Assembly: GCA_026120185.1 (NCBI GenBank)
Contig: JANUWF010002057.1
Coordinates: forward strand, 1,116,001 to 1,180,000
Length of the DNA: 64,000 bases
Direction: 5' to 3'
From: Voacanga thouarsii
Lineage: Eukaryota; Streptophyta; Magnoliopsida; Gentianales; Apocynaceae
Part shown: positions 24,604-36,098 of the stretch, in pieces
Numbering within the stretch: the stretch's first letter is position 1
How the letters are laid out: every line of letters starts with the position of its first letter
The notes under the pieces: generated by a model
Told to the model about the DNA's origin: nothing
Databases searched by the model: none
What the model saw: only the letters and a program-made list of their open reading frames with translations
Position numbers and translations under genes: made by a program

Positions 24604-26265
24604 TTAGCATGTATTAATTCCATCCTTGCAATCTGTGGTCAAGTTATAGAATGTTTCCACTCTCGTCTTTGCCCTGTAAAGTACTTCAGTATCCACCTCA
24701 ACTCTCATATAACCATCAAACTCAACTGGGTGACCACCATTCAGTAGACTTGTCTCATTGTACCACTCACTTGCATTTCCCCACAAATCCTTGTAATCAT
24801 CCAGCAAATGAACCTTGTAATGAGATCTCAGCTTATCAAAGTAATTATAAAATGGTTCATTAGTAGCAATATACAGATTCCTCCAAGGTGTAACCAGCCC
24901 TTGAAGCTTTGAAACAAGAGCATCAGGAGATGTATCAGCATCCAGATGAGGCCATAGCTCCTTATTCTGCGCTTTCTCTCCTCGAACAACATGAACTGCA
25001 TCAAAATCCCAATCCATACTCCCACTGATAGCTGTAACTATATTCATCAGTCTCTTTGATTTCCAGAGGGCATGCCAGGGTCTTTGTATGTATTTAGCTG
25101 CTGAACCTTCGCAAACACGATACCAGTAATTTTCTGGCTCAGGAGAATCAAACTGCCTCCAGATAATTGTGCTCTTATCTTTCTTCAATTGCATTGGGTT
25201 AACCTTATAACCTGCAACCTTTCTGACTGGAGTTTTCTGTTTATGTGTCTTATCCCATTTCTTCCAATCTCTATGGAACTCCCCTTCCTCCACAATTGAT
25301 GCCACCTCTTTCAAATGCTCAAAATCAAAGTAGAACCTAAAATCCTTCCCCTCTTCATCCTTGTTACTATGAGTATAAGTAGATGCCAAACAAATACTCA
25401 GATCCATCACAAAAGTCCTATTTAGGTATTGTGCTTCACCTAAAGCACACAAAAAGCTCCAAAGATAATGATTCATTCCTTTACAATAGTCCCCACCACG
25501 AGTATAATAAAGGTATTTTCCATTTCTAAAAGCTAAATCTGACCCCAAGACTGGAATAGTATCGTTTATCTCAGCATCTCGAACAGGAGGGGCAGGTTTA
25601 GCTCTCTGACCACTTCCACCGGCATTGCTTCGAATCCTCAGACGACGAGCATTAACACCTGAATGCCAACGCCCTGCATGAGCCACTTTGTAACTACAGT
25701 CATCCTTAAACCCAATCTTAAACCTCCGGAAATCCCTGTACTTCCTCCAAGATTTCTCCTTCTTATTTCTAAACCTCCATGCCACGTCACACTCATCTGG
25801 CTTTGATCCATTAACTGGAGTTTGATAATCCAAAAACACAATGGATCTGAATGCTTTCAAATTAAACCTCTCTATTGTGATCAACACCCCAGGGTCTGAA
25901 CAATTAATCACACTGACATCTTCGCACCCAGACTTCACACTCACATTTGTATAATTCCTTTCAGATTTCTCAATCACATCTTCAGTAATTGGTGTAACTG
26001 CACCAGTAGGCACTCTCGCTGGAGAAAGGGCAATGTCCTCACCAGTTTTAAGAACAGAAGTATCAGTTTTGAATGTAGCATTTTCAACTTCTGTAAAAAC
26101 CCTAGTGAGAGCTCTGGTGGACTCCCATGGATCAGGGGGTTGGTATGTTATTGCAATTACTGTAATGATGAGGACCGAGAATACAAACACTGAGAAACAC
26201 ACATTGCTTATGAGTTTTATTAGGTTTTGCCCAATTGGGTCTGTTGCTGAACTCAACTCTTTCAT
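24604..26265 (-). CDS. O-fucosyltransferase-like type II membrane protein
   Basis: A single 553-residue exon. Residues 1-18 are cytosolic, 19-40 form one hydrophobic membrane segment (signal anchor), and the rest would face the Golgi or ER lumen, with several N-glycosylation sequons (e.g. NAT, NYT, NVS, NCS, NRT, NET, NLT). GGDYCKGMNHYLWSF (257-271), a DAVHVVRGEK segment (422-431) and YIATNEP (465-471) resemble the sugar-nucleotide-binding parts of the plant O-fucosyltransferase family (GT-B fold). It looks closest to the clade sometimes annotated in Arabidopsis only as calcium ion-binding proteins. The HxR-type motif is present as HVVR. Acceptor substrate is unknown. A 5' UTR intron lies upstream. 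Membership is inferred from motifs, so substrate claims are not justified. Confidence 0.75.
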   Translation of the reverse strand: MKELSSATDPIGQNLIKLISNVCFSVFVFSVLIITVIAITYQPPDPWESTRALTRVFTEVENATFKTDTSVLKTGEDIALSPARVPTGAVTPITEDVIEKSERNYTNVSVKSGCEDVSVINCSDPGVLITIERFNLKAFRSIVFLDYQTPVNGSKPDECDVAWRFRNKKEKSWRKYRDFRRFKIGFKDDCSYKVAHAGRWHSGVNARRLRIRSNAGGSGQRAKPAPPVRDAEINDTIPVLGSDLAFRNGKYLYYTRGGDYCKGMNHYLWSFLCALGEAQYLNRTFVMDLSICLASTYTHSNKDEEGKDFRFYFDFEHLKEVASIVEEGEFHRDWKKWDKTHKQKTPVRKVAGYKVNPMQLKKDKSTIIWRQFDSPEPENYWYRVCEGSAAKYIQRPWHALWKSKRLMNIVTAISGSMDWDFDAVHVVRGEKAQNKELWPHLDADTSPDALVSKLQGLVTPWRNLYIATNEPFYNYFDKLRSHYKVHLLDDYKDLWGNASEWYNETSLLNGGHPVEFDGYMRVEVDTEVLYRAKTRVETFYNLTTDCKDGINTC

Positions 26266-26324
26266 TTCATAGAATTACTCCAGCAATTTACAAATCAAAT
26301 TGGCGGCGTCAAAATTTAACAACT

Positions 26325-26438
26325 GAAGATAAGGAACGACGCTAAATATTGGATCTTGGTGTATTCAAATAGAAAAATGAGACTCAACAAATAGGAGGAA
26401 AAATATAAATATCAAAAGTTGGCTCAAGGTTTACTCAC
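26325..26438 (-). other. 5' UTR intron of the O-fucosyltransferase-like gene
   Basis: On the minus strand a donor GATCAGAG|GTGAGTA ends at 26439 and an acceptor TTATCTTCAG| lies at about 26325, some 60 bases before the start codon. Further upstream is a telo-box-like AAACCCTAGCCCTAGC (near 26570), and near 27090 a CCACGTCAGC element that could be a bZIP site. Confidence 0.5.
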
Positions 26439-27502
26439 CTCTGATCTGAAACTGGCCCTTTATTGCAGACACTGAAATAACGAGAAAAAGATTGGATCTT
26501 GAAACTTACTCTCTGCTCTCTGACAAGATGAATAGTTCTAACTTGAGACACAGAGCGAGGAGCTAGAGCTAGGGCTAGGGTTTAAGGTCTTTCTATGTCA
26601 GAGCCCTCCAATTATAATACTGACAATGAAGAAAAGATTGAATCTTGAAGTTGAAAGTGAGTGAAAATTTGGTGGGCTCTGATGGGGAAGAAAGAAAGAG
26701 CCAAGAAAGAGTAGAACACACACCGTGGAAGAGAACAAAAAAGGTTTGAGATTACAACTGCCACTAACCCCAGATCAAAAACCCAAATATTCAAGAATTG
26801 AACAGAAAAGATGGGATCTGTTTCAAGTGTTATTGGAACTAAAACAAGGAAAGAAAGATTCAAAAAATCAAGAAAACTTCAATGCAGGAGAGATCTCGGA
26901 GGACAATGTGTAAGCAGAAAATCATTTCTGGCTTCAATTTGAAGTCATTTTGGGCAAAGGAAAAGAAATGAGGAAACTACTGATATTTGTGGACTATCAG
27001 CACTGCATTCGCGTTTCTCTTTCTCTGTCATGTTCCGTAAGCTGTCACCTTGCAGCTACCAGTCGGTGGGGTTAGTGTTTCTGTTCGGTGCCACGTCAGC
27101 AGTGATAGGAATAGATGAATATGTTTGCGAATTAGCCCTGGAATTTAGGTATTATTGAAATTTGGATCCCATCTAACTTGATTAATAGTATATTTGATAG
27201 GAATATGCGGCAAAATTGATGTCAACTTTTGTATTAAGGAAGGATGGATTTAAATTTGACATAAAAATCTGCAAATTTTGAATTTAAGAAAGTTTTGATT
27301 TGAATTTTAGAGGTTATTTACTTAATTATTCTTTTAAACTTTAAATCTTAAAAATAATTTTTTTAAAAAATAAATTTTAAATTGTATTCTATTTTTTATT
27401 AATAAAAAAATCTGTAACGGTTATTTAAAAGTAACATCAATGTAGAAATCTCAAAATAAATATCTCGTCTTAGTAATATATACTTTAAGACTTACATATT
27501 TA

Positions 27503-30500
27503 CAACAACAAACTAAACTTTAATCCCCAAAAACTTAGGATCAGTTACATAATCAATCTCAGGTAACGTGTAGTCATCCACAAGAATCCTTTCTCTCTAC
27601 TTCCTTCTATCGACCGTCATACTCTCATCAAAATCTAACAAAGACATATATCTCATGATCACCTTTATCCATGTCGTTTTAGGCCTGCCTCTACCTCTAT
27701 CTAACCTATCCTCCCTCGGTCTTCTCTGTACATATCCAAACCAACACAAGCGGTTTTCTCTCATCTTTTCCTCAATAGATGTCACTCTCACCTTTTTTCT
27801 AATGGTCTCATTTCTGACTCTATCCTTTCTAGTATATCCACACATCCACTGTAACATACGCATCTCAACTACTTTCATTTTGTGAATATGACACATTTTA
27901 ACTACCCAGCATTCCGTGTCATATAGCAAAGTAGGTCTTACGGTTGTTCTATAGAACTTTCCCTTTAAATTCAATGGTATATTACGATCATATAAAATAC
28001 TAGTCGCACTCTTTCATTGCAACCAACCTGCCGTAACTCGGTGTGCAACATCACTATCGAGCTCTCTATCTTTCTGTATAATGAATCCTAGATATCGGAA
28101 GTAATCACCTATTGGTATATCTCTATCATCCAAAATTACACTCTGGGCTATATTTCTGCTACTACTGAACTTACATTTCATATACTCTATTTTACTCTTA
28201 CTAATTCTAAAACCTTTGGATTCCAATGTCTGTCGCCACAACTCCAATTTAGCATTTATATCAGCTCTAGTCTCATCAATTAACACAATATCATCAGCAA
28301 ATAACATACACTATGGCACAACCTCTTGTATAGTGCAGGTCAACTCGTCCATAATGGCCGCAAAGAGGAAAGGGCTAAACGCTGATCTTTGATGCACCCT
28401 AATAGTAATAAGAAACTCTACAGTCACTCTACTGCAACTCCTTACACTTATACATACTCCCTCATATATATCTTTAATGAGAGTAATATACTTTAGCGAT
28501 ACACCTTTCTTAGCCAACACCTACCAAACATTTCTTTAGGCACCTTATCGTAGGTTTTCTCCAGGTCAATAAATACTATATGTAAATCTTTCTTTCTTTC
28601 CTTATAATATTAAATCATTTGACATAATAAATGAATTGCCTTCGTAGTGGAACGCCCAAGCATAAAATAAAATTGATTATCTGAAATTTGTATAATGCCC
28701 CTTAACCTCTGTTCAATCACTCTCTCCCAAAACTTCATAGTATAACTCATGAGTTTAATCCCACGGTAATTGGTACAATCTTGAATATCTCATTTATTCT
28801 TATACAGAAGAATCAGAGTACTCTTCCTTCATTCTGTAAGCATCTTATTAACGCCATATATCTTGTTGAACAGACTTGTCAATCACGTAATACGTATCTC
28901 TTTTAAACACTTCCAAACCTCGATCGGTATATCATCCGATCCCACTACTTTTTTTAGTATCATCCTTTTAAGGGCATTTCAAACTTCATACTTCTGAATA
29001 CAACGAATATACGCACGGTTAATCTCTTTGTTCGAAATCACAAGGCTACCCGCACTCGGAACTTAGATTTGATTTCCGTTAAATAACTTATCAAAATAGG
29101 ACCTCCATCTCTCCTTTATTTCTTTGTCTTTAACCAAAACTCTGTGGTTGTTGTCCTTCACACATTTTACCACAGCAATATCTCTAGTCTTCTTCTCTCT
29201 GAAACGTGCCAGCCTATATATATTATTCTCCCCATCTTTAGTATCCATTTTTTCATATAAATTCTTGTAAACTATGGATCTTACTTTTCTAACAGCTTCT
29301 TTAGCTTTTCTTCTCGCGACCTTGTATTTCTCAAAATTCTCATCACTCCTGCACTTTCGTAAGTTTTTATAACACTCTCTTTTACTCTTTACGACTTATT
29401 TCACTTCATTGTTCCACCATGACACGTCCTTATTTAGAGGTACTCTTCCTTTAGATTCACCAAGCACTTCCTTAGCTACTGTCCTAATACATTGAGCTAT
29501 CTTTCTCCACATAGTATCTGAATCTGAATCTATATCAGAAGGCCAGTCACCCGCCTAAACTACCTTATTGACAAGGGCTATTTTTTCATCTCCTGTAACT
29601 TCCACCACTTGATTTTAGGGTCAATCCGATGATTCCGCTACTTACCTCTTTCCCTAAAATTAAAATCGAGGACCAACAGCCTGTGTTGCGTAACTACACT
29701 CTTGTCTGGAATAACTTTACAATTCGTATAACTATTACGAAACCTACACCTCATAATAAAGAAATCTATCTGAATGGTATTTAACCCGCTTCTAAAAGTT
29801 AATAAGTGAGAATCTCTCTTCTTAAACTAGATATTTGCTATAGTCAAATCATAGGCCAAGGTAAAGTCAAGAATAACAGTTCATACTTTATTTCTAACTT
29901 CGAAACCCTAACCTCCATGAACACTCTCAAACCCGCTCTGATCAATACCCACATGTCTGTTTAGATCACAACCAATGAAAAGCTTCTCTGCGCACGATAC
30001 ACTCTGTAAAATCTCATCTAAATCATCCCAAAACTTTTGCCTAACCGAATCATCAAATCTCACTTGTGGTGCACACACACTAATAACAGTAGTAATCTCG
30101 CCGCCAATCATGATCTTGATGCTCAAAATTCTATTATTCTTCCTCTATACTTCAACCACATCATCAATAAACTTATAGTCAATAATAATCATGACTCCAT
30201 TTCTATTCCTAACTCTACTTGAATACCAAAGCTTATAACCTCAAGGCGCTGCTACTCTCACCTTCTCACCTACCCATTTGGTTTTCTGAAGACACAAAAT
30301 GTTAATCATTTTTCTCTGCATAACCTCAACTAATTTTGTTAATTTACCGGTCAAAGATCTTATATTTCATGTAACTAGATGGATCCTATCACTATGGGTT
30401 GTCTTTTTTACCTTACACCCTTACATATTTGACACTACCCTACACCCTTACATATTTGACACCGTATCCGAAGATCGACACGGCCTGTTGCTTTTGGATA

Positions 30501-30723
30501 ACGACATAGCAACCCTCGCATATTTATCACTAAACTCGGGTTTAGGAAGGGCAGCGCATCGCTGAGTAGGGAACACCTCCACGAAATCAATCGATTGATT
30601 CATGTAATGGATATAATTATATTTTACACTACCCGTCACAAGTTTTACCCCATCTCTCCTTTATCTGAACTTGAGACCGACAATGAACACCGCAAACAAA
30701 ACCCACATAACTCACAGGCAGAA
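27503..30723 (-). mobile_element. RTE-type LINE (non-LTR retrotransposon), inactive
   Basis: The element is 3221 bp and is bounded by a perfect 19-bp target duplication, TTTAAGACTTACATATTTA, at 27484-27502 and 30724-30742. On the minus strand the 3' end is GTTTGTTGTTG, the simple-repeat tail typical of RTE elements in place of poly(A). Fragments in order from the 5' side are apurinic endonuclease (about 29908-30126, with IGCDLNRHVG), reverse transcriptase (28014-28520, with the catalytic MLFADDIVLIDE), and the C-terminal region (27597-27974, ending LCWFGYVQRRP). Stops and frameshifts break the frame throughout. RTE elements have one ORF, endonuclease then RT, matching the layout. Confidence 0.9.
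30412..30464. repeat. Short tandem duplication inside the RTE element
   Basis: TACACCCTTACATATTTGAC occurs twice, the copies separated by a few bases, in the 5' part of the RTE element. Confidence 0.7.
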
Positions 30724-30742
30724 TTTAAGACTTACATATTTA

Positions 30743-31542
30743 GAATGCAATATTTAAAATTTTTAATTTAGGAATTACAATTTTATGATGGGATATTTTA
30801 TATAAAAAAGGAAAAAGATCATTCTATGATGAGATATTTTTTATATAAAAGAAAAAGGGAAAAAAAATGATCGACATGAGGTATTTCACTAAAAGAATTC
30901 TAATATAAAATGTAGCATTTCAGCTCCAAAAAGAAGATTGAAAACGAAATTAGGTAGTAGAGTAAAATTGAAACAATCAATGGTTTTGGCTTGAACGACT
31001 AAATTGATAAGTTTTCAAAGCAAGGGACTCAACTCAATTGACACTTTAGCACGAAAGTGACAATAATCCATCACATAAAAAAAATAATAATAATTGGTGA
31101 AAATAAAAAGAAGTCAAAGGGACCCAATTGTGATCAAGTCGAAATTGTACTACCAAATCATCCTTTGACCAAAGTTACTCTGTTAGAGTTCACTCAAAAC
31201 AAGAGTCACAGAGATCAGATACGCTTAGCTATCTAGTCCTTGTGTCCCCAGAATGAGCACAAGCATCGTCTAGGAAGGACAAAAACATGGTAAATGGTAG
31301 AAAAGACAATAACAAGAGAAAAAGGAAAACAAATTGGATGGAGATCAAATTTACATCGTTTTTCTAGAGGAATTCCAATCTCCCTGGGGATTTTCTTGAC
31401 CCCTCCCCTTCCCTTCTCCTTCGACAACTTCCTCCTCTTCATATCTCTCTTCTCTTCCAATTGCAAAATGCATTTGGGATGCCCAACGTTGCCACGGATC
31501 TTGCAACTACCAGAAAAGGGTCCATCAAAAACTTCATATGTG
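30743..31542. other. Intergenic and 3' flank of the PB1-Tudor gene
   Basis: AT-rich up to about 31200, then the probable 3' UTR of the minus-strand gene. A long minus-strand frame from 31233 to 31742 overlaps the gene's last exon in a different frame and is not taken as coding. Confidence 0.5.
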
Positions 31543-33823
31543 CTAGACTCCAGACCTTGAGGTCCTATCTTTCGACTTGGTGTCAACTTTACCATCGACC
31601 TTGGATTTACGTCCAGATCTCCTGGCAGTGCCTTTCGACTTGCTGAAGGAAGTAGATCCACTGTCAGGTGACAATTTCCCTCAGGATTAGTTATTGCTCC
31701 AGAAAATGTACATGTAAAGGAATAAAAATAGAACACATACAAAACCTTTTAGGAGAAGAAAGTTCAGTCCTTCCATTCTTAGCCAATGATCCAGGAGTTG
31801 TCTTAGCTTTCTTCCGTGTTTGCCTAGGACAATGATTCAAAAGCAACTATGTTTATATCACAGCATTATAATGATAATCAGGTGTGGTAGCAACAAGTTC
31901 ACAAAAGACAAATTCATTCAAAAAGGTAAATTCAAAAAGACACACCTAGAGTCGTTGAGAATGATTCATGTTGTAAAACTAACAGAAATTCAAGTCACTG
32001 CACATGTTGATGGATGAGCAATTCAACAAATCACAGGTAAAGGCTCGGGCTATGGTGCTAGTGCTAGACCAGAAACAGCATATCCATGCTATAGGAACTC
32101 GAGCAGGAGACTAGTGAGTTACATAGCTTTATTCCCATTCATGGGGAAAGAAAATCACAGACAAGTGGAAAAATGGAACTCTTTAAAGTGCATCAAAAGC
32201 AGAGATTTCATGACATCCATTTAACAGCAACTTTTAGAACTTGTTTTTTTAGAAAACGTCTCTTCTAGGTCGGACATACATTAGCATGCATAACATGTTC
32301 CTTTGTTTGTAACACATCTACATGCATTTCTGTTAAGAAAACAATTCATCAACTTAGACAAGACACAAAATGTATTGTTTAAGAGTCAGGAAAGCATACA
32401 TTCTAGATGCAGCATTAGGTTTTCCCTCTTCAGCTTCTTGTTCCTGACAATGAAACATTCATAGGGAACTAATATACATGGATAAAGCAAGAAAAGAAGA
32501 AGCACAAAAAGTAGATTCGGTGACTCACCTCAAATGAAACTGGATCTTCAACAAATTGCCACAGTTCTTTTATGAGGTCTAGAGTTTCCTTATCACCATC
32601 AGTATAAAAAACCTAATTGAGGCCAGAAGCAATTAATTGATTGATGTCACAAGATATCTAATGCAGAAAATGAAGTCATAAAGCAGAGTAGTAGACAGCC
32701 CTTCACCAACCTTATGCTTCCCTGTGACAGGGTTAAAAGACTCGATAATACCCTCATAGTACCTTCCAATTACGAGAACAATACCAGTGATCAGAACAAG
32801 GAATTCATCTTTAATCAGTAACTAGTAACAGGATTACAGCTGACATCAGGTGCTGACTAACTGCTAGTTTACAATACAAATGCATCTTGGAAATGCCTTC
32901 AAATGAAAATAACAAAATTCATGCACGAGATTACTGGCCCCAAATGTAATGCAACCGCCTTAAAGATGATTCAACTACCGAAATAAATAAAAACACTTAC
33001 ATGCGATCTACAGGCCACCAAATTTTGACCTTAGCACCAACAAGTTTATCATCATAGGCAATAGTTTCAGATGCCTGACAAGTAGTTCATAGAAGATTAG
33101 GTATTGACAGAAAGGCCAGGCAATATTTCTCATGCAGTCCATGCCATCAGGCACTGGACAATGCAGTTCTTAGGAATTTAATGACGAATGCCAAAATAAT
33201 CAGCACTTTCAATTGCTTACCCTTGGAAGCAGTACTTCACAGTTGGCTCTGTTGACCGGAAGGCCATCATTTCTTGAGTTGTTAGCAGATGATGGGGATG
33301 AAGGATCTCTACTCTTAGATCTATCCTTGGAGCATTTGAGTGGTACTTCATCAGATGCAGTGGTTGAACTTCTGTAGCAAATTAGATTCTGTAAGATTAT
33401 TCAATAGCCCGTCAACAACTCAACAAATCTAAGAACGATCCACCATGAAAATCAGTGAAAATTTGCATATTACCTAGCATCATTTGGTATTGGTGCAGCA
33501 GCAGCAACTGGCTCCTCTGAGTTTGACACATAGACATGTGCAAAATCATCATTGAATTGTATCAGGCTATCAACTGCTTGCTGGTCCTTCAATTGTATTA
33601 ATTGTTTTCTATCAAATTTTACTGTATAATGGAAGGCCTTGCCAGAAGCATCAAGTTTAAGTCGAGTCAAAACAACATTAACAAATTCCTTGTACTTTAT
33701 TCCCGGTTTCACAAAATCATGGTCAGTAACACCTCCAATGTAGGACATTGATCCATCAGTTCCTATGACATTCTCACCACCCCAATGCAAGAAGAGAAAT
33801 AACGTCTTATCTTCCACAGCCAT
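31543..33823 (-). CDS. PB1-like (MUSTANG/Mutator-transposase type) domain fused to a Tudor domain
   Basis: Eight coding exons splice in frame with GT-AG introns: 33474-33823, 33221-33371, 33001-33074, 32711-32762, 32529-32612, 32400-32443, 31746-31823 and 31543-31660. They encode 316 residues. Residues about 7-103 resemble the N-terminal PB1 domain of domesticated Mutator (MUSTANG) transposases: GGENVIGTDGSMSYIGG, then a basic FDRKQLIQLKD and VYVSNSEEPVAAAA. A Ser-rich linker (118-167) follows. Residues 176-232 form a Tudor domain of the PDS5 type (VGAKVKIWWPVDRMYYEGII, then YTDGDKETLDL). The tail is Lys/Arg/Ser-rich, suggesting nuclear location. No transposase catalytic domain is present. 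Tudor domains bind methylated Lys or Arg; PB1 domains dimerise. A chromatin role is inference. The ATG at 33823 is the first in frame in its exon. Confidence 0.8.
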
Positions 33824-34345
33824 ATGTGAATGGATGATCACATAACCATATATCTGGAAGATACGAGAACCAAAATTTTCAAGTCAATCTATGATCTCCT
33901 GATAAATGTTGGAACACCTAAATCAGTTGCTGCCAATAATTCAGAACATGCATAGGTTTGATCCTTAAGTTCACTGTTGCCAAAAGCCAATGTACCAAGG
34001 TCCTGGGGACCCAATTTCCTAGAATACTGGCAATTAAGTACCTAAATCTTCAATTCTAACCTTCAAACATAATGAATGTGGAATTCTAAAGATCATAAAA
34101 CGCACATATGAATATTACAAGACTCCCAAGCATATCTTGAATGCGGAAGGGAAACAATATTATCCAACAAAACCCAGAAAAAGCCACACTTCTGGGATGC
34201 AGAAAAAGTAGTATGCAACATTTAGCACGTAGTTCCTTACAATCAAAAACAAAAAACAAAATTGACGGTCCAGCTATTTATAGCATACGTCGTAAAAGCA
34301 TGCGAATGCATAAGCCACAAAATTCCAGAATGAAAGAACAGACAA

Positions 34346-34438
34346 TATGTAGGCCAAAATCAGAAAATCAGTTAACTATGTAGGCCAAAATCAGAAAATC
34401 AGTTAACTATGTAGGCCAAAATCAGAAAATCGGTTAAA
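34346..34438. repeat. 31-bp tandem repeat, three copies
   Basis: The unit begins TATGTAGGCCAAAATCAGAA. Copies lie at 34346-34376, 34377-34407 and 34408-34438; the third differs by two bases. It lies inside the 5' UTR intron of the PB1-Tudor gene. Confidence 0.9.
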
Positions 34439-34584
34439 TATGTTTCGCAGAAGGTATTTTTGTGCAAAATCAACAAGAACGTGCAAATGGGTTTCCGGAT
34501 AGAACCATAGCACAAAAGCACACAACTCCAAACAAATAATCAGTGAAAATGCAGACGGGATAAGACCCACCTTCCCTCACCACC

Positions 34585-34615
34585 ACCACCCCCCCCGGCC
34601 CCGCCCCTCTCCCAT
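34585..34615 (-). other. G-rich tract in the PB1-Tudor leader intron
   Basis: On the sense (minus) strand this is a series of G runs (GGGGCGGGGCCGGGGGGGGT), fitting a G-quadruplex in both the DNA and the pre-mRNA. Confidence 0.6.
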
Positions 34616-34929
34616 TGGCACCTTCGATTTTGAATATGGAGCAAAGTTCTTTAATAAAAAACTTATCTTGTGAAGATGAAGACAAAATGAAACGTGGTTC
34701 AAGAACATGAAATTATACCAAAAGAAATACACCCAAAAGAGAAGGAGGCAGGAGAAAGAGGCAGAGAGATCATCACCTACGTTTTCCAGAATCTCTGTTC
34801 GACCAAAGATTCGGGTTTAAGATCCGATTGCCGTCTGAGAGAGAATCCACGAGAGAAGGACTTAAACGGAGTTCATAATTCAAAATATCCTTTTCATTTC
34901 ATTTTTCACTCGGATGCTGCAACTTTTTT

Positions 34930-36098
34930 TTTTTTTTTTTCTTCATGTTAAACTGAGGATTTTGGGTTGGACTTCACTTTCCATTGTCATCACATTTTGC
35001 TGATTTTGGACTTAATAAATGCTCCTAGTTAAATAATAAATGTTTTCTACTACTAATGGATACTACAAATAAATTTATTTTTAACTTTGTTCTTACTGAA
35101 TATGAAATTTATTCGTATGAATAATTGAACTTACTTAACCGTCTAACAATGACGATTATTTTTTAAAAAGATTAAATTATTCAAAATAAAATACACCTAT
35201 TGACTATATTTTTAATATAATTATATTATTTTTATATAATATATATATATATATATATACATTGTAATTATTTGTATAATAAATGTATATAAATTATTGC
35301 ACAATTTGCATGGCATAGGATACTTTTCTTTCTTTTTCTATACATGCAATTTATATTCACAATACAAGGGTGGTACTTGAATAAGAATTAAATTGAAATA
35401 AATTTATTAAAATTTAATAAAATATTATTAAATATGAGATAAATATGGGATTCACTCATTAATGAGAGAGAGAATATGAAGTGTTATCGGTATATGACCG
35501 CACTCGAAAATGAAAATTATTTAAATTAATATTATTTTAAATTAAAATTTTAGTTTAAATTAGAAAGAGTTTCTTTTCAAATATAACCGTAAAGACCTTA
35601 GGACAACTAAAGCCATGATTGAATCTTAAAATTGATCTGAGTTTCGTAAAAAATTATTAAATATGTCAGATCAGATAGAGTTTAAAGAGAGAAAATATAA
35701 TATATTATGAGTAGATACTACTTTTAAAAAATAAAAAATAAATAAAATAATAATATATTTAAATTAAAATAAAATTTTGATTTAGAATGGGATTGAAAAA
35801 TCCCAATCCAAGCACACCCTTAGTAAGTCCTATCATTTAAAAACAATTGACAAGTTAGGCAAACATCTCATATAACAAACTTTGTTAATACTGTGATTTA
35901 TTGTTGAGGCAAAATATTTTGTTCTTTGAAAGAGAGGGATCAATTCCTATTCTATGTGTTTGATCACATGACCACTAGAATACAATAACTATCAGTTGCA
36001 TAATTTTTATCCCATTCTAATTTGCGTTTCCAATTTCTGTTTTATAACACTCATTGCAGTTATTATATTTTCAGAGATGAAGCCTATGAAGTTGGTGA
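34930..36098. other. Intergenic AT-rich region, partly duplicated at 62.65-63.08 kb
   Basis: From about 35825 to 36098 the sequence aligns almost without gaps with 62810-63081, and patches of similarity reach back to about 35130. The stretch 35632-35822 is absent from the other copy and may be a small insertion. An (AT)n run lies at 35236-35259. No gene is supported; a small frame at 35996-36199 crosses into the LTR and is chance. Confidence 0.6.

Larger units (their letters stand above)
33854..34776 (-). other. 5' UTR intron of the PB1-Tudor gene
   Basis: Donor CGTAG|GTGATG ends a leader exon at 34777, and acceptor CTTCCAG| precedes the coding exon at 33853. The intron carries a G-rich tract in the sense strand and a 31-bp tandem repeat. 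A frame at 34470-34685 lies wholly inside it and is not counted as a gene. Confidence 0.6.

Noticed and set aside
31233..31742. 169-codon frame on the minus strand over the last PB1-Tudor exon
   Set aside because: The exon joined by the GACAG acceptor at 31660 reads in another frame, giving a Lys/Arg/Ser-rich tail with a stop at 31543 that fits upstream phases; the long frame would need the intron to be coding.
34470..34685. 71-codon frame at the 5' side of the PB1-Tudor gene
   Set aside because: It lies within the predicted 5' UTR intron; its Gly-rich part is the G-rich tract.
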